Assembly (NCBI RefSeq): GCF_026898135.2
Contig: NZ_CP114035.2
Location: forward strand, 1,343,501 to 1,407,500
Source of the DNA: Pseudomonas fortuita
GTDB lineage: Bacteria; Pseudomonadota; Gammaproteobacteria; Pseudomonadales; Pseudomonadaceae
DNA length: 64,000 bases
Direction of reading: 5' to 3'
The notes beneath the pieces were generated by a model. It saw nothing but the letters and a program-made list of their open reading frames with translations, ran no database searches and was not told the DNA's origin. Position numbers and translations under genes: made by a program. Positions 33,050 to 41,143 of this stretch are shown in pieces; within the stretch, counting starts at the first letter, position 1, and the number at the start of each line of letters is the position of its first letter.

Positions 33050-33910
33050 ATGGCGACTTTGAAAAAAATGCGACGGTTCCTGGGTGTGGGCACCGCCCTG
33101 GTAATGGCCATGGGCGCTGCACAGGCAATGGCTAAAGAAGTAAGCATTGGTTACGTGGATGGTTGGGCCGACAGCGTGGCGACCACCAACGTGGCCGCCG
33201 AAGTGATCAAGCAAAAGCTCGGCTACGACGTTAAGTTGCAGGCTGTGGCCACAGGGATCATGTGGCAGGGTGTGGCAACCGGCAAGCTCGATGCCATGTT
33301 GTCCGCCTGGTTGCCGGTGACGCATGGTGAGTACTGGGCCAAGAACAAGGACAACGTGGTCGACTATGGCGCCAACTTCAAGGACGCCAAGATCGGCCTG
33401 ATCGTCCCCGAGTACGTCAAGGCGGCGAGCATCGCCGACCTCAAGACCGATAGTAGCTTCAAGCAGAAGATTGTTGGCATCGACGCGGGCTCCGGCGTGA
33501 TGCTCAAGACCGACCAGGCGATCAAGGACTACGACCTGACGGGTTACAAGCTGCAGGCCAGCTCGGGCGCGGCGATGACTGCGGAACTGGGCCGTGCCTA
33601 TGCCAAGCAGCAGTCGATTGCAGTGACCGGCTGGGTCCCGCACTGGATGTTCGCCAAGTGGAAACTCAAGTTCCTCGAAGACCCGAAAGGCGTGTATGGC
33701 GCGGCAGAAACCGTGAACAGCATCGGCAGCAAGGAACTGGCTACCAAGGCACCAGAAGTGGCGGAGTTCCTGAAGAAGTTCAGTTGGAAGTCCAAGGACG
33801 AGATTGGCGAGGTGATGCTGGCGATTCAGGAAGGGGCCAAGCCTGAAGCGGCGGCCAAGGATTGGGTGGCCAAGCACCCTGATCGCGTGAAGGAGTGGAC
33901 GGGTAAGTAG
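33050..33910 (+). CDS. Glycine betaine/choline-type ABC substrate-binding protein (orphan)
   Basis: A 286-residue periplasmic binding protein of the OpuAC/ProX-like family with signal peptide (FLGVGTALVMAMGAAQAMA). Family stretches are SIGYVDGWADSVATTNVAAE, TGIMWQGVATGKLDAMLSAW and GWVPHWMFAKWKLKFL, with the Trp residues that form the quaternary-amine cage. No permease or ATPase genes are adjacent and a terminator follows. Orphan binding proteins (BetX, CaiX) that share a core transporter are known in pseudomonads. GAGGGG precedes the ATG. Confidence 0.9.
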   Translation: MATLKKMRRFLGVGTALVMAMGAAQAMAKEVSIGYVDGWADSVATTNVAAEVIKQKLGYDVKLQAVATGIMWQGVATGKLDAMLSAWLPVTHGEYWAKNKDNVVDYGANFKDAKIGLIVPEYVKAASIADLKTDSSFKQKIVGIDAGSGVMLKTDQAIKDYDLTGYKLQASSGAAMTAELGRAYAKQQSIAVTGWVPHWMFAKWKLKFLEDPKGVYGAAETVNSIGSKELATKAPEVAEFLKKFSWKSKDEIGEVMLAIQEGAKPEAAAKDWVAKHPDRVKEWTGK

Positions 33911-33943
33911 CGTTTGCCGTTGCTTTTTTAGCGCCAGTTAGAT

Positions 33944-33971
33944 CGAGCGCCGCCTGCGCGGCGCTCGTTTT
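33944..33971 (+). terminator. Terminator of the betaine-binding protein gene
   Basis: A 10-bp stem CGAGCGCCGC / GCGGCGCTCG with a CTGC loop is followed by four T residues. The stem belongs to the GAGCGCCGC palindrome family. Confidence 0.85.
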
Positions 33972-34148
33972 ATGCCCGACCGCTAAACCGAAGCCGGTCC
34001 CATTCCAGCCCTGCCCCCATCTTTTCTTTGTTACGCAACCGGTAAAACACCGTTGCATCTAAGACTAAGGTCGTCTGGTTGCCGTCCAACAGCCGCATAA
34101 AGTAAGGGCGTGGGTTTCACCCCTACCTGTGCTGCTAGGACAAAAACA

Positions 34149-34460
34149 ATGAACGACAGCATTTACCTCTCGATACAAAACAGCCCCCGTTTCAAGGAGC
34201 TGGTCACCAAACGCGAACGGTTCGCCTGGGTTCTCTCGGCGATCATGCTCGGCCTGTACTGCGGTTTCATCCTCCTGATCGCCTACGGTCCTCATCTGCT
34301 GGGCGCCAAGCTCAGCCCTGAGTCGTCGATCACCTGGGGCATTCCCCTGGGCGTCGGCCTGATCGTTTCGGCATTTGTCCTGACCGCCATCTACGTACGC
34401 CGCGCCAACGGCGAATTCGATGAGCTGAACAAGGCCATCCTCAAGGAGGCGCAACAATGA
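34149..34460 (+). CDS. DUF485 membrane protein of the acetate permease operon
   Basis: A 103-residue DUF485 protein with two transmembrane helices ([20 protein letters not shown] and [20 protein letters not shown]), ending [14 protein letters not shown]. The family is almost always encoded directly before ActP (E. coli YjcH). Its stop overlaps the actP start (ATGA), so expression is coupled. It may assist permease assembly. Start ATG follows AGGA. Confidence 0.93.
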   Translation: MNDSIYLSIQNSPRFKELVTKRERFAWVLSAIMLGLYCGFILLIAYGPHLLGAKLSPESSITWGIPLGVGLIVSAFVLTAIYVRRANGEFDELNKAILKEAQQ

Positions 34461-36121
34461 TTCGTCACGCCAAAGCCCTGGCCGTACTGGCCTGCGGAGC
34501 CTTTGCACCCGCCGTGTGGGCAGCCGATGCCCTGACCGGCGAGGTGCAGAAACAGCCGCTGAACGTTGCCGCGATTGCCATGTTCGTGGCCTTCGTCGCC
34601 TTCACCCTCGGTATTACCTACTGGGCCTCCAAACGCAACAAGTCGGCGGCGGACTACTATGCTGCCGGTGGCAAGATCACCGGCTTCCAGAACGGCCTGG
34701 CGATTGCCGGCGACTACATGTCGGCTGCCTCCTTCCTGGGTATTTCCGCCCTGGTGTTCACCTCTGGCTACGATGGCCTGATCTACTCGATCGGCTTTTT
34801 GGTCGGCTGGCCCATCATTCTCTTCCTGATTGCCGAGCGCCTGCGTAACCTCGGCAAGTACACCTTTGCCGACGTGGCCTCGTACCGCCTTGGGCAGAAG
34901 GAAATCCGTACCCTGTCGGCCTCCGGTTCGCTGGTGGTGGTGGCGTTCTACCTGATCGCGCAGATGGTCGGTGCCGGCAAGCTGATCGAACTGTTGTTCG
35001 GCCTGGACTACCACGTCGCGGTGATCCTGGTGGGGATCCTGATGTGCCTGTATGTGCTGTTCGGCGGCATGCTGGCCACCACCTGGGTACAAATCATCAA
35101 GGCCGTGCTGCTGCTGTCCGGTGCCAGCTTCATGGCGCTGATGGTGATGAAGCACGTAGGCTTCGACTTCAACACCCTCTTCTCGGAAGCGATCAAGGTG
35201 CACAGCAAGGGTGAGGCGATCATGAGCCCGGGTGGCCTGGTCAAGGACCCGATCTCGGCCTTCTCGCTGGGCCTGGCGCTGATGTTCGGTACCGCCGGCC
35301 TGCCGCACATCCTGATGCGCTTCTTTACCGTCAGTGATGCCAAGGAAGCCCGCAAGAGCGTGCTTTACGCTACCGGCTTCATCGGTTACTTCTACATCCT
35401 CACCTTCATCATCGGCTTTGGCGCGATCCTGCTGGTCAGCACCAACCCGGACTTCAAGGACGCCGCCGGCGCCCTGTTGGGCGGCAACAACATGGCCGCG
35501 GTGCACCTGGCCGATGCCGTGGGTGGCAGCATCTTCCTCGGCTTCATTTCGGCAGTGGCCTTTGCCACCATCCTGGCAGTGGTTGCCGGCCTGACCCTGG
35601 CCGGTGCCTCGGCGGTGTCCCACGACCTGTACGCCAGCGTATGGCGCAAGGGCAAGGCCAACGACAAGGACGAAATCCGCGTGTCGAAGATCACCACCAT
35701 CGCCCTGGGCGTGCTGGCGATCGGCTTGGGCATCCTGTTCGAGAAACAGAACATCGCCTTCATGGTTGGCCTGGCGTTCTCCATTGCCGCCAGCTGCAAC
35801 TTCCCGGTACTGCTGCTTTCGATGTACTGGAAGAAGCTGACCACCCGCGGCGCCATGATCGGCGGCTGGCTGGGCCTGGTGAGTGCGGTGACGCTGATGA
35901 TCCTCGGCCCGACCATCTGGGTGCAGATCCTCGGCCACGAAAAACCGATCTACCCGTACGAGTACCCGGCGCTGTTCTCGATGGCCATTGCCTTCGTCAG
36001 CATCTGGTTCTTCTCGGTCACCGACAAGTCCAAGGCGGCTGACGACGAGCGTGCGCTGTTCTACCCGCAGTTCGTGCGTTCGCAGACTGGCCTGGGTGCC
36101 AGCGGGGCGGTTTCCCACTGA
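34457..36121 (+). CDS. actP: Cation/acetate symporter ActP
   Basis: A 554-residue sodium:solute symporter with an N-terminal signal-like segment ([19 protein letters not shown]) and about 13 transmembrane helices. Typical stretches are [53 protein letters not shown] and KWINP-region equivalents. It imports acetate and other short carboxylates for growth or scavenging. It follows the DUF485 gene in the usual order. A 30-bp perfect inverted repeat follows the stop. Confidence 0.95.
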   Translation: MIRHAKALAVLACGAFAPAVWAADALTGEVQKQPLNVAAIAMFVAFVAFTLGITYWASKRNKSAADYYAAGGKITGFQNGLAIAGDYMSAASFLGISALVFTSGYDGLIYSIGFLVGWPIILFLIAERLRNLGKYTFADVASYRLGQKEIRTLSASGSLVVVAFYLIAQMVGAGKLIELLFGLDYHVAVILVGILMCLYVLFGGMLATTWVQIIKAVLLLSGASFMALMVMKHVGFDFNTLFSEAIKVHSKGEAIMSPGGLVKDPISAFSLGLALMFGTAGLPHILMRFFTVSDAKEARKSVLYATGFIGYFYILTFIIGFGAILLVSTNPDFKDAAGALLGGNNMAAVHLADAVGGSIFLGFISAVAFATILAVVAGLTLAGASAVSHDLYASVWRKGKANDKDEIRVSKITTIALGVLAIGLGILFEKQNIAFMVGLAFSIAASCNFPVLLLSMYWKKLTTRGAMIGGWLGLVSAVTLMILGPTIWVQILGHEKPIYPYEYPALFSMAIAFVSIWFFSVTDKSKAADDERALFYPQFVRSQTGLGASGAVSH

Positions 36122-36127
36122 TGCTGT

Positions 36128-36192
36128 AGCAGCCCCCCTGAAATGCAGAACGCCCCGCTTGCCGGGGCGTTCTGCATTTCAGGGGGGCTGCT
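36128..36192. terminator. Perfect 30-bp inverted repeat after actP
   Basis: 36128-36157 and 36163-36192 are exact reverse complements around a 5-nt loop. The inner part (CGCCCCG-N5-CGGGGCG followed by TT) resembles a classical terminator; the outer part extends it. It lies between actP and the DUF3309 gene, which are convergent, so it can stop both. Confidence 0.85.
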
Positions 36193-36234
36193 GATAACAA
36201 AGGCCCAGTAGCCCCCAAGTTCAGGCGGACAGGC

Positions 36235-36387
36235 TCATATCATGCCCAATAACAACAGCACCAGCAGAATCACCAGCACGGCGCCAACGATGCCAGACGG
36301 GCCATAGCCCCAGCTGCGCGAGTGCGGGAAGACCGGTAAGCCACCAATCAGCAACAGGATCAGGATGATGATGAGAATCGTGGTCAT
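36235..36387 (-). CDS. DUF3309 membrane miniprotein (50 aa)
   Basis: A 50-residue protein with the DUF3309 pattern: helix ILIIILILLLIGGLPVFPHS, the conserved SRSWGYGPSG turn, then helix IVGAVLVILLVLLLLGMI. AAGGA precedes the ATG at 36387. Function unknown; a cell-envelope location is certain from hydrophobicity. The upstream 239 nt contain its promoter but no other feature I can name. Confidence 0.85.
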   Translation of the reverse strand: MTTILIIILILLLIGGLPVFPHSRSWGYGPSGIVGAVLVILLVLLLLGMI

Positions 36388-36626
36388 GACGGAGTCCTTG
36401 CGTAGTTGAGGGTAAAGGGCCTCGGATTGCTGGCCTCTTGTAAAGTCGGACTGTTGCCGCTTGGCAAAGATTCCATTTGAGTATTGCCGGTATGGGATTC
36501 TTCGCCGCGCCGGGCCGGTACTGACCACACAGTCATGCCCGCCCATTCACTAGCCTGATGAACCCTGCCTGCCCACTCGGCCTTGTTTAGACTCGTTGCA
36601 CCCTCACCAGAACAAGGCCAGCCACC

Positions 36627-37436
36627 ATGCAAAACCGCATCATGATCACTGGCGCCGGGTCCGGCCTCGGTCGCGAGATCGCCCTGCGCTGGGCGCGTGA
36701 GGGCTGGCGCGTGGCGCTGGCCGATGTCAACGAAGCCGGCCTGCGCGAAACCCTGGAGCTGGTCCGCGCTGCCGGCGGCGACGGCTTCTTCCAGCGCTGC
36801 GACGTCCGCGATTACAGCCAGCTGACGGCCATGGCCCAGGCCTGCACCGAGCAGCTCGGCGGCATCGATGTGATCGTCAACAACGCAGGTGTCGCTTCGG
36901 GCGGCTTCTTCGCTGAACTGTCGCTGGAAGACTGGGACTGGCAGATTGCGGTCAACCTGATGGGGGTGGTCAAAGGCTGCAAGGCCTTCCTGCCGCTGCT
37001 GGAGCGCAGCAAGGGGCGCATCATCAATATCGCCTCGATGGCCGCGTTGATGCAGGGCCCGGGCATGAGCAACTACAACGTGGCCAAGGCCGGTGTGCTG
37101 GCTTTGTCAGAGAGCCTGCTGGTGGAGTTGCGCCAACTGGAGGTGGCGGTGCACGTGGTGTGCCCGTCGTTCTTTCAGACCAACCTGCTGGACTCGTTCC
37201 GCGGGCCCAACCCGGCAATGAAAGCGCAAGTGGGCAAGCTGCTGGAAGGCTCGCCGATCAGTGCGTCGGACATAGCTGACTACATGCATCAGCAGGTGGC
37301 CGCTGGCGAGTTCCTGATCCTGCCCCACGAAGCCGGGCGCGAAGCTTGGGCGTTGAAGCGGCAGGCGCCTGAGCGGCTGTATGAAGAAATGGCGGAAATG
37401 GCGGTAAAAATGCGCGCCAGAGGGCATTCGAAGTGA
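36627..37436 (+). CDS. Short-chain dehydrogenase/reductase
   Basis: A 269-residue classical SDR with the nucleotide motif ITGAGSGLGREIAL (TGxxxGxG), NNAG in VIVNNAGVAS, catalytic Ser in INIASMAA and YxxxK in NYNVAKAGV. The N-terminal Arg and the Asp of LADVNEAG suggest NAD(H) preference. The substrate is not predictable; the C-terminal LPHEAGREAWALKRQAPERL region is shared by SDRs that act on lipophilic substrates. It seems monocistronic. Confidence 0.9.
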   Translation: MQNRIMITGAGSGLGREIALRWAREGWRVALADVNEAGLRETLELVRAAGGDGFFQRCDVRDYSQLTAMAQACTEQLGGIDVIVNNAGVASGGFFAELSLEDWDWQIAVNLMGVVKGCKAFLPLLERSKGRIINIASMAALMQGPGMSNYNVAKAGVLALSESLLVELRQLEVAVHVVCPSFFQTNLLDSFRGPNPAMKAQVGKLLEGSPISASDIADYMHQQVAAGEFLILPHEAGREAWALKRQAPERLYEEMAEMAVKMRARGHSK

Positions 37437-37556
37437 ATGGTCTGTAGGGGAAATTACCCGCGAATGTAGGGTGCTTCTGATTTGCTGTGGAGCTATTGAG
37501 TAGGTGAATGCCCGCGATGCACGCTCCGTTTTTCCCTTTCGCTGGAGGAGCGGTAC

Positions 37557-37745
37557 ATGCTGGTAATAGGACGCGAAGTGGGGGAGGTCATCGTGATTGG
37601 CGATGACATCCGGATCATGGTGGTAGAAACGCGTGACGGGGTGGTGCGCTTCGGGATCGACGCCCCGAAGGCGGTGTCAGTGCATCGTGCCGAGGTCTAC
37701 AGGCGCATCAAGGAGGCAGGTCAGCGTAAGGCCCGCAGGGCTTGA
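37557..37745 (+). CDS. rsmI: CsrA/RsmA-family post-transcriptional regulator, RsmI-like
   Basis: A 62-residue CsrA homologue that binds GGA-loop hairpins in mRNA leaders. The beginning (MLVIGREVGEVIVIGDDIRI) and the RNA-binding VHRAEVYRRI with the key Arg are conserved, but residues 4-6 read IGR in place of the usual LTR, and the tail is short and Arg-rich. P. putida has RsmA, RsmE and RsmI; the divergent sequence and its place here fit RsmI. A strong GGAGGAG ribosome site precedes it. The symbol is less certain than the family. Confidence 0.88.
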   Translation: MLVIGREVGEVIVIGDDIRIMVVETRDGVVRFGIDAPKAVSVHRAEVYRRIKEAGQRKARRA

Positions 37746-37781
37746 GGTTGCCAGTGCTGACCTCATCGCGGGCTTGGCGTG

Positions 37782-38009
37782 CTAATCGAGCAGCTCGCGG
37801 GGCACATCATGCTTGGCCAGCAATTGGCACTGCTGGCTTTCCGGGTCGAACAGGATGAACGCCTGGCCTTTGGCCAACGCCTGGCGTACCCGAAGCACAC
37901 GGGTTTCCAGCGGGGTGTCGTCGCCATTGTCGGTGCCATCGCGGGTGACGAAGTCCTCAATCAGGCGGGTCAAGGTTTCGGCTTGCAGTTGCTCGTAGGG
38001 GATCAGCAT
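37782..38009 (-). CDS. YheU family protein (UPF0270)
   Basis: A 75-residue protein starting MLIPYEQLQAETLTRLIEDF, which matches YheU/UPF0270, and keeping FVTRDGTDNG and the helical RQALAKGQAFILFD. Function unknown; the family is small, soluble and conserved in gammaproteobacteria. It is convergent with rsmI. Confidence 0.88.
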   Translation of the reverse strand: MLIPYEQLQAETLTRLIEDFVTRDGTDNGDDTPLETRVLRVRQALAKGQAFILFDPESQQCQLLAKHDVPRELLD

Positions 38010-38091
38010 GGTGGGCAGGTTCTGAAGTAAGTGTGGGCAATGCTACGCGAAACGTTCGGGCATTTGGGGCTGCAAAGCAGCCCCCAGGCCA

Positions 38092-39276
38092 TCAGCCTTT
38101 ATTGCCAACCAGGCTGTCCACCGCCGGCACCCGCGTGTCGCTCTCCATCTGCGCATCGTGCTCCAGCTGGTGGCTGAACCTTTCAAGCGAGGCATTGGCC
38201 GGCTGCGAGTCGCTGGCAAACACGGGCGGGCTCAACAGGTACGCCGACAGCAGCCGGCTCAACGCCGCAAGGCTGTCGATGTGCGTGCGTTCGTAGCCAT
38301 GGGTGGCATCGCAACCAAACGCCACCAGCGCGGTACGAATGTCATGCCCCGCCGTTACCGCCGAATGGGCATCGCTGAAGTAATAGCGGAACAGGTCGCG
38401 CCGTACCGGCAGGTCGTGGTCGCCGGCCAGTTTCAGCAAATGCCGGGACAGGTGGTAGTCATAGGGCCCCGAAGAGTCTTGCATGGCCACGCTGACCGCA
38501 TGCTCGCTGGAGGCCTGCCCAGGTGCCACCGGGGCGATGTCGATACCAACGAATTCGCTGACATCCCAGGGCAGGGCACCCGCGGCACCCGAGCCGGTCT
38601 CTTCGGTAATGGTGAACAGCGGGTGGCAATCGATCAACGGTTGTTGGCCGCTTTCCACCACCGCCTTCAGCGCCGCCAGCAACGCTGCTACGCCGGCCTT
38701 GTCATCCAGGTGGCGGGCGCTTATGTGGCCGCTTTCGGTGAACTCGGGCAGCGGGTCGAAGGCGACGAAGTCACCAATGCTCACGCCCAGCGCCTCGCAG
38801 TCGGCCCGGGTGGCGCAGTAGGCGTCCAGGCGCAGCTCCACGTGGTCCCAGCTGACCGGCATCTGGTCGATGGCGGTGTTGAAGGCATGCCCGCTGGCCA
38901 TCAACGGCAGCACGCTGCCGCGCACGACCCCCGTGTCGGTGAACACGCTGACCCGGCTGCCTTCGGCGAAGCGGCTGGACCAGCAGCCGACCGGCGCCAG
39001 GGCCAGGCGCCCGTTGTCCTGCAGTTGGCGCACGCTGGCGCCGATGGTATCCAGATGGGCCGATACGGCCCGGTCGGGGGATGACTGCCGCCCCTTGAGG
39101 GTGGCGCGTATGGTGCCGCGACGGGTCAACTCGAAGGGTATACCCAGTTCGTCCAGGCGTTCGGCCACGTAGCGCACGATGGTGTCGGTGAAACCGGTGG
39201 GGCTGGGGATGGCGAGCATCTCCAGCAGCACTCGTTTGAGGTAGTCGAGATCGGGCTCGGGGTAGTGCTCAGACAT
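38092..39276 (-). CDS. NAGGN-system M42 family peptidase
   Basis: A 394-residue M42 glutamyl aminopeptidase-like metallopeptidase that accompanies the N-acetylglutaminylglutamine amide genes in many bacteria. Metal-binding motifs are AHLDTIG, HLDDKAGVAALLA, TEETGSGAAG and the terminal CDATHGYERTHIDSL. It may recycle or trim the osmolyte or related peptides; the exact reaction is not established to my knowledge. The ATG at 39276 follows AAGGAG. It lies downstream of ngg across a REPIN. Confidence 0.9.
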   Translation of the reverse strand: MSEHYPEPDLDYLKRVLLEMLAIPSPTGFTDTIVRYVAERLDELGIPFELTRRGTIRATLKGRQSSPDRAVSAHLDTIGASVRQLQDNGRLALAPVGCWSSRFAEGSRVSVFTDTGVVRGSVLPLMASGHAFNTAIDQMPVSWDHVELRLDAYCATRADCEALGVSIGDFVAFDPLPEFTESGHISARHLDDKAGVAALLAALKAVVESGQQPLIDCHPLFTITEETGSGAAGALPWDVSEFVGIDIAPVAPGQASSEHAVSVAMQDSSGPYDYHLSRHLLKLAGDHDLPVRRDLFRYYFSDAHSAVTAGHDIRTALVAFGCDATHGYERTHIDSLAALSRLLSAYLLSPPVFASDSQPANASLERFSHQLEHDAQMESDTRVPAVDSLVGNKG

Positions 39277-39290
39277 ATGTACTCCTTCAT

Positions 39291-39386
39291 CGGCCTCTTC
39301 GCGGGGCAAGCCCGCTCCCACAGGTCAGTGCTGACTTGAGAGCCACCGTGGACCTGTGGGAGCGGGCTTGCCCCGCGAAAAGGCCG
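39291..39386. repeat. REPIN inside the NAGGN operon
   Basis: 36-bp arms (39291-39326 and 39351-39386) with one mismatch lie between ngg and the M42 peptidase gene, almost filling the gap. Confidence 0.92.
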
Positions 39387-39394
39387 TCATTGAT

Positions 39395-41140
39395 TCACGC
39401 CAAGGCCCGGCTATGCGGAAACAGCAGGTCGATAAAGCGCTCGGCGGTTGGCTGCGGTTCATGGTTGGCCAACCCGGCACGTTCGTTGGCCTCGATGATC
39501 ACGTATTCAGGCTGCCCGGCATCACGCACCATGAAGTCCAGCCCAACCACCGGAATCTCCAGCGCCCGTGCAGCGCGCACGGCAGCGTCGGCCAGCACCG
39601 GGTGCAGGCGTTCGGTCACATCTTCCAGGGTGCCGCCGGTGTGCAGGTTGGCGGTGCGCCGTACCGCCAGGCGCTGCCCGGCTGGCAATACATCGTCATA
39701 GGCAAAGCCCGCTGCACGCACTGTGCGCTCGGTTTCGCCGTCCAGCGGAATGCGGCTTTCGCCACCGGTGGCGGCCTGGCGGCGACGGCTCTGGGCTTCG
39801 ATCAGCTGGCGGATGCTGTGCTTGCCGTCACCCAGCACCTGGGCAGGGTGGCGAACGGCCGCGGCCACCACCTCGTAGCCGATTACCACGATGCGCAGGT
39901 CGAACCCGGCATGGAAGCTCTCCAGCAGTACGCGGCTGTCGAACTGGCGGGCGTGCTCAACGGCGCGGGTGATCTCGTCAATGCAGGTCAGGTTCACCGC
40001 CACGCCTTGGCCTTGCTCGCCATCGACCGGTTTGACCACCACCGCGCCATGCTCGTCGAGAAACGCCAGGTTGTCGTCTGCATTGCCGGCCAGCTGCTGC
40101 GCTGGCACCTGTAGCCCGGCGTTGTGCAGGGCATGCTGGGTCAGGCGTTTGTCCTGGCACAGGGTCATGGTCACGGCACTGGTCAGGTCGCTGAGCGATT
40201 CACGGCAGCGAATGCGGCGCCCGCCAAGGCTCAGGGTGAACAGGCCGCCAGCGGCGTCATCCACCTGCACGTCGATGCCCCGGCGCAGGGCCTCATCGAC
40301 GATGATGCGGGCGTAGGGGTTCAGCTCGGCCTCAGGGCCCGGGCCCAGGAACAGCTGCTGGTTGATGCCGTTCTTGCGTTTGACCGCAAAGGTGGGCAGG
40401 TTGCGAAAACCCAGCTTCTGGTACAGGCGCTTGGCGTGGCGGTTGTCGTGCAAGACCGACAGGTCGAGGTAGGCCAGGCCACGGCTCATGAAGTGCTCGA
40501 TCAGGTGGCGCACCAGCACCTCGCCTACGCCGGGGCGGGTGCAGTGCGGGTCTACAGCCAGGCACCACAGGCTGCTGCCGTGTTCCGGGTCGTCGAACGC
40601 CTTGGCATGGTTCAGGCCCATGACGCTGCCAATCACTGCGCCACTGTCTTCGTCCTCGGCCAGCCAGTACACCGGGCCGCCCAGGTGCCTGGGGGTAAGC
40701 AGGTCTGGGTCTACCGGCAGCATGCTGCGTGCCTGATACAGGGTGTTGATGGCCTGCCAGTCGGCCGGGTTTTGCGCCCGGCGCACGCGAAAGCCGCGGA
40801 ACACCCGCTGCGCCGGCCGGTAGTCGGTAAACCACAGGCGCAGGGTGTCGGACGGGTCAAGGAACAGCTGCTGAGGGGCCTGGGCCAGCAACTGCTGCGG
40901 CGCGGCCACGTACAGGGCGATGTCGCGCTCGCCAGGGCGTTCGTCCAGCAGCTCTTCGGCCAGGCTGACCGGGTCGGGGTAGGTATGGCCGATCAGCAAT
41001 CGACCCCAGCCACAGTGCACCGCGCGAGGCTGGTCATGGGGCTGGCTGCCATCGCCGGCCAGGCGCGCCTGCAGGCGCTCGTAGGACGGCGCCTGGCCGC
41101 GCAACAGACGCTGGCCGTAAGCGATTTCATGGGCTTTCAT
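39395..41140 (-). CDS. ngg: N-acetylglutaminylglutamine synthetase (GNAT/ATP-grasp)
   Basis: A 581-residue fusion enzyme. The N-terminal half carries a GNAT acetyltransferase fold (VDPHCTRPGVGEVLVRHLIE, KRLYQKLGFRN); the C-terminal half is an ATP-grasp ligase (AVVVKPVDGEQGQGVAVNL, VIGYEVVAAAVRHPA). Together they acetylate glutamine and join a second glutamine to give N-acetylglutaminylglutamine, which the next enzyme amidates. Product is a compatible solute made under osmotic stress. The ATG is 3 nt after the stop of the amidotransferase gene. Confidence 0.94.
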   Translation of the reverse strand: MKAHEIAYGQRLLRGQAPSYERLQARLAGDGSQPHDQPRAVHCGWGRLLIGHTYPDPVSLAEELLDERPGERDIALYVAAPQQLLAQAPQQLFLDPSDTLRLWFTDYRPAQRVFRGFRVRRAQNPADWQAINTLYQARSMLPVDPDLLTPRHLGGPVYWLAEDEDSGAVIGSVMGLNHAKAFDDPEHGSSLWCLAVDPHCTRPGVGEVLVRHLIEHFMSRGLAYLDLSVLHDNRHAKRLYQKLGFRNLPTFAVKRKNGINQQLFLGPGPEAELNPYARIIVDEALRRGIDVQVDDAAGGLFTLSLGGRRIRCRESLSDLTSAVTMTLCQDKRLTQHALHNAGLQVPAQQLAGNADDNLAFLDEHGAVVVKPVDGEQGQGVAVNLTCIDEITRAVEHARQFDSRVLLESFHAGFDLRIVVIGYEVVAAAVRHPAQVLGDGKHSIRQLIEAQSRRRQAATGGESRIPLDGETERTVRAAGFAYDDVLPAGQRLAVRRTANLHTGGTLEDVTERLHPVLADAAVRAARALEIPVVGLDFMVRDAGQPEYVIIEANERAGLANHEPQPTAERFIDLLFPHSRALA

Positions 41141-41143
41141 GGG

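Noticed and set aside
34391..36118. A 575-codon open frame antisense to actP (and similar long antisense frames at 1524-3092, 40124-42421 and 30861-32876).
   Set aside because: They mirror the codon bias of the real genes, have His/Gln/Gly-rich low-complexity translations, no ribosome sites and no family motifs.
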